Shown here: positions 59,223 through 64,000 of the stretch, piece by piece
How positions within the stretch are numbered: position 1 is the first letter of the stretch
Layout of the letters: each line of letters starts with the position of its first letter
Assembly (NCBI RefSeq): GCF_051200825.1
Contig: NZ_CP195158.1
Location: 3,831,391 to 3,895,390, forward strand
Reading direction: 5' to 3'
Source of the DNA: Formosa sp030427735
GTDB taxonomy: Bacteria > Bacteroidota > Bacteroidia > Flavobacteriales > Flavobacteriaceae
DNA: 64,000 nucleotides
Program-made: the position numbers and the translations under genes
The notes under the pieces: generated by a model
The model's database searches: none
What the model was told of the DNA's origin: nothing
Seen by the model: only the letters and a program-made list of their open reading frames with translations

Positions 59223-61247
59223 TTACAATCGGTTATAGAAAGATTCGGCTTCAACCTCGTTGCGCAACTGTTTTGGTAGTTTACCTCCGAATTTTAATTT
59301 TAGTTCTTGATCTTTTATCAACTGCTCTGGAGTAATTCCAGTTTCGCGTTGTTTACGTTCTATCTTACGTTTTGCCTCGGCCTCTTCAATCTTACGTACC
59401 TCGTAATCTTTAGCCCACTGTTCTTTATCGCCTGCCTGCATTAAGGCAGGTACCTGTTGGTGTTTGCGTACTGGTTGGGCATCGGCAACAAATTGCTTGT
59501 CGCCGTCTGGAAGTTTTAAGTACAGGCTTACGTAATTGTCTAACTGGTCTGGATCGTACTTCACAAAGAATTTTTTGTTTACCCAACGTTCTCTAAAGCG
59601 TAAATCGATATCGCCATTTACATTGTACACCTCGAAATGGTATTTTGTTTTGGCTATTTCTACACGTAAACCGTCTTTAACATACGTTATCGGCTCTGGA
59701 GTGTAACACCAGAACAGGTCGATCATGTCCAAATAGTTAATAGGCTCGTGCATTAGTGGTTCTTGGGTGTACACTTGGTTTCTGGATAAGCCTTCCTTTT
59801 TAAATTTCGGGTGTGTGGCTTCGTTCCATTCCTTTACACATAACTCCCAAGCTTTAATAAGCTCTTCTTTAGTTGGTAGCTTATCAAGGTTGCCCTTAAT
59901 AAATTCCATGTTAGGGGTATTGCGTTCTGTACGCACCTTAACAGATTGCTTATCACTAAACCACCAATAGTTAACTACTTGCTGTTGTAGGCGGTTAAAA
60001 ATACCTTCTACAGGTGAGCTGTGTTCGTAAGCAGCATGTTTGTAATGCAAGCCGCCTTGTTTGGCTACCATTTTACCATACAGTTCCTGCATGCGGTTAC
60101 TGGTGTGTCCAGACTGGCCGTCGTACGTAAATAAATAGGGTCTGGATTGTGCCTCTTGAAATGCCATTTTAACCGCTGTAAAATGGTCGATATGGTTTTC
60201 GGTCTCGCTAAAGCTCCAGCCAATAATCTTTTCGCTGTACACATCTACTACAGGATCTATTTTATATTTGGCGGCTGCACCAAGATCGTTATCGAAACAA
60301 TGCATCCAGTCAATTTTAGAACCGTCTATCGCCCAGTAGGCATTAGGGAACCATTGTTCTTTATCGCGTACGAGTTTATGTCCGTATTTCTTTTTGTATT
60401 CTTCGCGATCGCGAGAAACTAACCATTGTTTTTCCTGTTCTGGCTCGTACAACCATTTGTAAATGGCCGATTCGCTTAATTCTGGCCAGTCGCGTTTTAA
60501 AGCTTCGCGCTGGTATAGCGAATGCAATACAGGAACAACCACTTTGTTTGGCATGGAGTAGGTTGCTATAATCCAGTCCGCGATATCGCCTTTAATTTTC
60601 TGGGCAGCCTTATTACCTGCATTTTTATGTATAAGGGCGTCGTAGTTCTTGGTGTCGTCCTGCAAAAAGCCTTCTTTATCTTTAGTGCCGTAAAGCTTAC
60701 GGTCTAAAGCACGCCAGTTAGCAGGTAATCTGTGCGGATATCTTTTGGTTTGCGTATTTGGGTAGCACTCGGTTTTTAAATCGGTAATAATGCTAACTAA
60801 TTTCTCTTTTAAACGGCCTTTATTTGCCTTTTTGCGTTGCGCCTTACATTTAGCTTCGTAATTAACAACAATGTCGTGGTAAAGGCTTAAAATTTCGGCT
60901 TCGCAAATGTATTGGGCTTGTTTTTTGTTGGTAATACCTAAACCGTTATCGTAGGTAAAGGTTTTGTAAAAATCTATGGCGTCTTGATCTGTGGTTAATT
61001 GTTCGGTAAAAGTTTCGCGATCTTCTTGTAGATATGGATTGCCTAAAGCTTTAATGATTAATTGTTTTAGGTCTTCCGCTATAGAATCAAATTCTATTAA
61101 ACCTGTGCGACCATTACCTTTGGTACGTATTCTATTTAACTTGCCGCGTTGTACCCACTTCTGAAAATTATCATAACTTAAAATTGATAAATGGTTGTAA
61201 AAAACCTCTTGGTCTACGCATACAGTGTTTTTATAAATTTCGTACAT
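59223..61247 (-). CDS. MuA-type DDE transposase
   Basis: 674 aa, similar to MuA (663 aa). N-terminal winged/HTH DNA-binding regions (about 1-260) contain SYDNFQKWVQRGKL and the Mu-type HTH PELSESAIYKWLYEP. Catalytic residues are Asp308 (YWAIDGSKIDW), Asp376 (LFTYDGQSGH) and Glu414 (SPVEGIFNRLQ). The C-terminal Mu beta-barrel domain and a charged tail (about 625-674), for binding MuB, follow. It carries out strand transfer at the prophage ends. Confidence 0.93.
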   Translation of the reverse strand: MYEIYKNTVCVDQEVFYNHLSILSYDNFQKWVQRGKLNRIRTKGNGRTGLIEFDSIAEDLKQLIIKALGNPYLQEDRETFTEQLTTDQDAIDFYKTFTYDNGLGITNKKQAQYICEAEILSLYHDIVVNYEAKCKAQRKKANKGRLKEKLVSIITDLKTECYPNTQTKRYPHRLPANWRALDRKLYGTKDKEGFLQDDTKNYDALIHKNAGNKAAQKIKGDIADWIIATYSMPNKVVVPVLHSLYQREALKRDWPELSESAIYKWLYEPEQEKQWLVSRDREEYKKKYGHKLVRDKEQWFPNAYWAIDGSKIDWMHCFDNDLGAAAKYKIDPVVDVYSEKIIGWSFSETENHIDHFTAVKMAFQEAQSRPYLFTYDGQSGHTSNRMQELYGKMVAKQGGLHYKHAAYEHSSPVEGIFNRLQQQVVNYWWFSDKQSVKVRTERNTPNMEFIKGNLDKLPTKEELIKAWELCVKEWNEATHPKFKKEGLSRNQVYTQEPLMHEPINYLDMIDLFWCYTPEPITYVKDGLRVEIAKTKYHFEVYNVNGDIDLRFRERWVNKKFFVKYDPDQLDNYVSLYLKLPDGDKQFVADAQPVRKHQQVPALMQAGDKEQWAKDYEVRKIEEAEAKRKIERKQRETGITPEQLIKDQELKLKFGGKLPKQLRNEVEAESFYNRL

Positions 61248-61281
61248 ACTTTAGATTTTTACCTTTTGGGGTTAAGGTGTT

Positions 61282-61497
61282 TTACTTTTTCTTTTTATCT
61301 GGATAAGATTTATAGGTGTCTACTATTTCGCGAGCAGCTTTAATAATAAGCTGTGCGTTTTCGTTTTTTGGATATTCCTGAAGCTTCATAATACGCCCGA
61401 TGTAGGTTGACGTACAGTTGAACTGTCTGGCGAGTGCCGAAGCGTTCACCATTCTTATTTCATCTTCTGTAAAAGGAATGAATTCTTTTTTATACAT
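61282..61497 (-). CDS. Small HTH protein (Ner-like)
   Basis: 71 aa from the ATG at 61497; the TTG at 61518 lies inside the operator and -7 element and is unlikely. HTH segment ASALARQFNCTSTYIGRIMK. First gene of the early operon, divergent from the repressor: the position of Mu ner, which turns down early transcription. Confidence 0.65.
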   Translation of the reverse strand: MYKKEFIPFTEDEIRMVNASALARQFNCTSTYIGRIMKLQEYPKNENAQLIIKAAREIVDTYKSYPDKKKK

Positions 61498-61500
61498 TTG

Positions 61501-61547
61501 GTTTAAATATTTAAACAAATATAGTCAATATATTTTCTAAAAAACAA
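61501..61547 (-). promoter_or_regulatory. Early promoter and operator
   Basis: On the minus strand: TTG at 61545-61547, 21-base spacer, TATATTTG at 61516-61523. The perfect 16-bp palindrome GTTTAAATATTTAAAC (61501-61516) covers the base next to the -7 box and the predicted start of transcription, which is an ideal place for repressor or Ner binding. The repressor gene starts only 5 bases beyond. Confidence 0.65.
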
Positions 61548-61551
61548 ATGA

Positions 61552-62268
61552 ATGGTAAATAAATTTTCCAATATAAAAGAAAGAGTTTTGCAAATTGCTG
61601 ATTATAAAGGAGTTTCAAAAGAAAAATTTTGTAAGTCTATCGGTATGTCGTATGGAAGCTTTAAAGGAGATGCCAAAAGCAGACCATTAAACTCTGACGC
61701 AATAGAAAATATATTGACCATGTATGACGATATTAGCGCCAATTGGCTAGTAACTGGTGATGGAGAAATGACTAAAAACTACAGTCAATCTAGCTTAAAT
61801 CAACCATCAAATGTTTACAAGCTTCGTACTGATCGGTTAGAAGTACACCAGAACATCCCTCTTTATAATCTTGAAGCATCTGCAGGTTTAGTTGAGTTGT
61901 TTCAAAACCAAGGCGACCAAACCCCAATAGACAGTATATATATTCCAAACTTACCCAAGTGCGACGGCGCTTTGTTTGTTACTGGAGACAGTATGTATCC
62001 GCTATTAAAGAGTGGAGACATTATAGCTTATAAGCAAATACATGATATTAGTAACGATATCTTTTGGGGCGAAATGTATTTAGTTGCAGTAGAAGTTTCT
62101 GGCGAAGAATATGTTAGTGTAAAGTATATCCAAAAGTCCGAAAAAGGGGATCAGTATATTAAGCTGGTATCGCAAAACCAACACCACCAACCGAAAAACG
62201 TTTTGCTTAAAAAAGTTCGTGCTTTAGCACTTATAAAAGCTAGTATTAGAATAAATTCTATGAGATAA
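61552..62268 (+). CDS. LexA/S24-type prophage repressor
   Basis: 238 aa. N-terminal HTH (about 8-68), linker, then an S24 peptidase domain. The autocleavage site is Ala111-Gly112 (LEASAGLVE), the nucleophile Ser147 in VTGDSMYPLLKSGDI and the general base Lys191 in YVSVKYIQ. Such repressors cut themselves when RecA is active, so the prophage is probably induced by DNA damage. Mu itself uses an unrelated repressor. The gene is divergent from the early operon with a shared control region. Confidence 0.88.
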   Translation: MVNKFSNIKERVLQIADYKGVSKEKFCKSIGMSYGSFKGDAKSRPLNSDAIENILTMYDDISANWLVTGDGEMTKNYSQSSLNQPSNVYKLRTDRLEVHQNIPLYNLEASAGLVELFQNQGDQTPIDSIYIPNLPKCDGALFVTGDSMYPLLKSGDIIAYKQIHDISNDIFWGEMYLVAVEVSGEEYVSVKYIQKSEKGDQYIKLVSQNQHHQPKNVLLKKVRALALIKASIRINSMR

Positions 62269-62271
62269 AAA

Positions 62272-62282
62272 CAAATTGTACA
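62272..62282 (+). repeat. Internal transposase-binding-like site
   Basis: CAAATTGTACA, identical to the site at 24924-24934, lies 4 bases after the repressor stop and about 530 bases inside the prophage end, in opposite orientation to the two end sites. It may be an internal site comparable with Mu L3 or the enhancer. Confidence 0.5.
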
Positions 62283-62461
62283 TAGTTTTTCAAGCAGAAA
62301 ACACCAATAATCAACCCTAACAACCTATAAACGTGCAAAATAGCCTATTTTGTTACGTGTTTTTGCATGCATTAACCCCCTGTCTTAATGCTTTTTTTAT
62401 GTAGTTATAGCCTTTTTTATGCAATTATTTAAGCTGTTAAGGTATGTTTTTTAGTGCGTTT

Positions 62462-62497
62462 TGTCCATCCTACTGTCCATCCTACTGTCCATCCTAG
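62462..62497 (+). repeat. Tandem 12-bp repeat, three copies
   Basis: TGTCCATCCTAC, TGTCCATCCTAC, TGTCCATCCTAG in direct succession in the non-coding end of the prophage. Function unknown; may be a protein-binding array. The rest of the 62283-62710 region shows no ORF. Confidence 0.8.
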
Positions 62498-62569
62498 TAA
62501 AAAACATTGAAAAAAGGGAGCTTTTTAAGGCATTAAAAATACACCCACAAACAAAGTGTTGTAAAAACA

Positions 62570-62606
62570 TTTAAGGCCGTTTAAAACTAATTTAAACGGC
62601 CTTAAA
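62570..62606. repeat. Perfect 16-bp inverted repeat near the prophage end
   Basis: TTTAAGGCCGTTTAAA, 5-base loop ACTAA, TTTAAACGGCCTTAAA. About 200 bases from the outer end. Shares the CGTTTAAA core with the hairpin at 24984-25023 at the other end. No T-run follows on the plus strand. Confidence 0.75.
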
Positions 62607-62710
62607 TAGCAGTAAAACAAAGGTTTTACATAAATAATAATACTTACCTTTATAAAATAATAGTTTTAGGAGATCTAAATAATAGTTCAATCATAGCAAA
62701 ATAATACTAA

Positions 62711-62813
62711 TGTACAATTTGTTTTTTTTAGCAAAACCAACAAAAAACGCTCGAAACCCCGTAAAATAAGACTTTTTACGACCTTTTTTATATTAATTAC
62801 TTTGTACTATTTG
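62711..62813 (-). repeat. Two transposase-binding sites at the left (repressor-proximal) prophage end
   Basis: TGTACAATTTG at 62711-62721 and TGTACTATTTG at 62803-62813 are inverted copies of CAAATTGTACA and CAAATAGTACA. They face the pair at 24924-24956. The 92-base spacing resembles the gap between L1 and L2 in Mu. Confidence 0.7.
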
Positions 62814-63186
62814 TTATAATGCCCCTAGTATGTCTCTTTAAACCCTAAAAAGAAAAATATAGCTACTATTATATAAAAAAGGATATTAATGTAAATTGGT
62901 TTCATGAAGTTGTTATTTTTAGTTAGTTAGTTAGTGTTGGTAAGCCATAATCTATTTGGTAGCTAAATTAATTGACAAAAAAATGTGAAACATATAATGA
63001 AATAAAAATGAGGTTTGGTTGGTAGTTTCAATTTGTATCTGATTTTAGGTTTAATTATAATAAGTTGAATTTGATGTAATTTATGAGGGTTTTAAAAACA
63101 TAAATATGTTGTTAAATGTAATTAATGTTATACAATTTTAATTACGGTTTTTCCGTAATTGTAAATTATACTAATGATTATATCGT
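62814..63186. other. Host intergenic region beyond the prophage
   Basis: About 370 AT-rich bases with no supported gene. It starts with TTATAAT (candidate target duplication), contains TTAGTTAGTTAGTTAG around 62920, and has a short hairpin AATTACGG-TTTTT-CCGTAATT at 63140-63160, which may end the minus-strand gene at 63187. Confidence 0.6.
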
Positions 63187-63834
63187 TTATAACTTATATC
63201 CAAAGCTCACTTTAAGTACCGTATTTTTTGACTTTCCATCTGAATTATAGTATTCAAAATCCAAGTCTCTATATAATCCAAAATCGGTGGTTACATATAT
63301 TAGAAACGAACTATATTCCAAACCAAAACCTAGGTTAAAACCGTAATCTATTCTATTTGTAAATAAGTCTTCAAATTCTTTTCCTCCGTATTTAGAAGAG
63401 TAGGTGTTGTTTCCAAGTAGATAATTAAAATAAGGACCAGCAAGCAGACTAATATTTACATCTTGCATAAAAAAGGTATATTTTAAGTTTACAGGAATAT
63501 CTATATAATATTCGTTTAGTTCTGCATTATCTATAAGTAAATTGTCGTAAATATCAGGGCCACTAAGTTCCTGTTCTATTCTTTGATGTTCTCGTTTTAA
63601 GGATAATTGTATTTGGGGCATTACAGAAAAATGTGTACTAAATTCATAGTCGTATGCGGCTCCTATTTGAAACCCAGGTTTAACAGTTCTCGATTTAATA
63701 TATTGTCCAAATGTTTTACTTTCATAAAGTTTCGAAAAATTTACGCCTCCAATTACATAAAAATTCTGGGCATTAAAATGAGTAGTAGATAGTGTTAAAA
63801 AAGTAAATGTTAGTAGGATTTTTAAAGATTTCAT
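63187..63834 (-). CDS. Outer-membrane beta-barrel protein (PorT-like)
   Basis: 215 aa. Signal peptide (about 1-22, LLTFTFLTLSTTHFNAQ), then alternating strands of a small eight-stranded barrel: NFYVIGGVNFSKLYESKTFG, SVMPQIQLSLKREHQ, VSFGYKL at the end. This matches the PorT/outer-membrane barrel family of Bacteroidota. Specific function unknown. Confidence 0.8.
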   Translation of the reverse strand: MKSLKILLTFTFLTLSTTHFNAQNFYVIGGVNFSKLYESKTFGQYIKSRTVKPGFQIGAAYDYEFSTHFSVMPQIQLSLKREHQRIEQELSGPDIYDNLLIDNAELNEYYIDIPVNLKYTFFMQDVNISLLAGPYFNYLLGNNTYSSKYGGKEFEDLFTNRIDYGFNLGFGLEYSSFLIYVTTDFGLYRDLDFEYYNSDGKSKNTVLKVSFGYKL

Positions 63835-63892
63835 GTTTTTTCTTGTTGTATATGTGTTTTAAATTTTAATGATGGAGTTACAATGCATTATA

Positions 63893-63924
63893 AAAAAGAC
63901 TGCCTAATTTTAGGCAGTCTTTTC
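63893..63924. terminator. Bidirectional terminator
   Basis: AAAGACTGCCTA and TAGGCAGTCTTT form a perfect stem with a 4-base loop, with A before and T after. It lies upstream of the barrel gene and would end transcripts of a gene to the right of the window. Confidence 0.8.
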
Positions 63925-64000
63925 ACAGTAATTAACTATACGGGTTGGTTAGTAGCTAATTCACTTTTCTTAACACTTAATTTTTAATGTTTTATTTAAC

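Larger units (their letters stand above)
24916..62813. mobile_element. Mu-like transposable prophage, about 37.9 kb
   Basis: The region contains a MuA-type DDE transposase, MuB-like ATPase, GemA, Gp36-like, portal, minor head, gpG, capsid, protease-scaffold, and contractile tail genes, in the size range of Mu. The ends are placed at the outermost inward-pointing copies of CAAAT[T/A]GTACA: 24924-24934 on the left and 62803-62813 (inverted) on the right. The 7-base word TTATAAT occurs directly outside both limits (24909-24915 and 62814-62820) and is a candidate target duplication, but it is AT-rich and Mu relatives usually make 5-bp duplications. Exact limits are thus tentative to about 10 bases. 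All expected modules are present. Confidence 0.85.

Noticed and set aside
62462..62497. CRISPR remnant
   Set aside because: 12-bp units without spacers; a simple tandem repeat.
63930..64000. 3-prime end of a minus-strand gene at the right edge
   Set aside because: A short frame ends at a TAG near 63940, but an in-frame stop lies about 20 codons upstream, so no gene is supported.

Overview
The window comes from a low-GC member of the Bacteroidota, most likely a marine-type Flavobacteriaceae. The evidence is the promoter grammar (TTG, about 19 bases, TAnnTTTG, found several times here), the absence of Shine-Dalgarno sequences, a type IX secretion C-terminal sorting domain, TonB-dependent and PorT-like outer-membrane proteins, and typical flavobacterial versions of LepA, DusB, RbfA and GlgABC. 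No database search was possible; all family calls rest on motifs read from the translations.

Region 1 (1-19.97 kb) is host chromosome. It holds an M1 peptidase start, a lipoprotein subtilase, an MBL-fold hydrolase, a cation/proton antiporter with an RCK tail, a glycogen operon (glgA-glgC-glgB followed by a GH31 alpha-glucosidase), lepA, a TonB-type outer-membrane receptor, dusB, a LolC/E-type permease, rbfA, methylmalonyl-CoA epimerase and a CAT-anticodon tRNA. Region 2 (20.0-24.9 kb) is a small accessory patch just behind that tRNA: a WYL-regulator remnant, a hipBA toxin-antitoxin pair with an operator-like palindrome in its promoter, a 124-bp inverted-repeat mini-element, and an FG-GAP/T9SS surface protein.

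Region 3 (about 24,916-62,813) is a complete-looking Mu-like transposable prophage of about 38 kb. Both ends carry outward-facing copies of CAAAT[T/A]GTACA. The two at 24.92 kb form adjacent 22-bp units like Mu R1/R2. It has three transcription blocks. The early block (61.5 to 49.5 kb, minus strand) holds a small HTH protein, a MuA-type DDE transposase, a MuB-like ATPase, a RecA-like ATPase, GemA and a swarm of tiny genes. The head block (43.0-49.4 kb, plus strand) holds terminase, Gp36-like protein, portal, minor head protein and gpG. The capsid/lysis/tail block (42.9 to 26.1 kb, minus strand) holds protease-scaffold, capsid, amidase, a spanin candidate, sheath, tube, tape measure, baseplate and fibres. 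The tail has sheath and baseplate genes, so a contractile (myovirus) particle is expected. The lysogeny switch uses a LexA/S24-type repressor rather than a Mu c-type one.

The observations most worth following are: (a) a compact plus-strand small RNA locus at 25,871-26,032 near the prophage end, with 11-bp iterons, a textbook promoter, a nested perfect hairpin and a U-tract; (b) a PD-(D/E)XK nuclease domain, CdiA-CT-like, fused to the minor head protein; (c) a textbook -1 frameshift cassette in the tail-assembly chaperones; (d) a minor head gene with no usual start codon that follows an A10 run at the end of the portal gene; and (e) two divergent small paralogous genes closed by a 32-bp perfect palindrome. 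Region 4 (62.8-64.0 kb) returns to host sequence with one outer-membrane beta-barrel gene.
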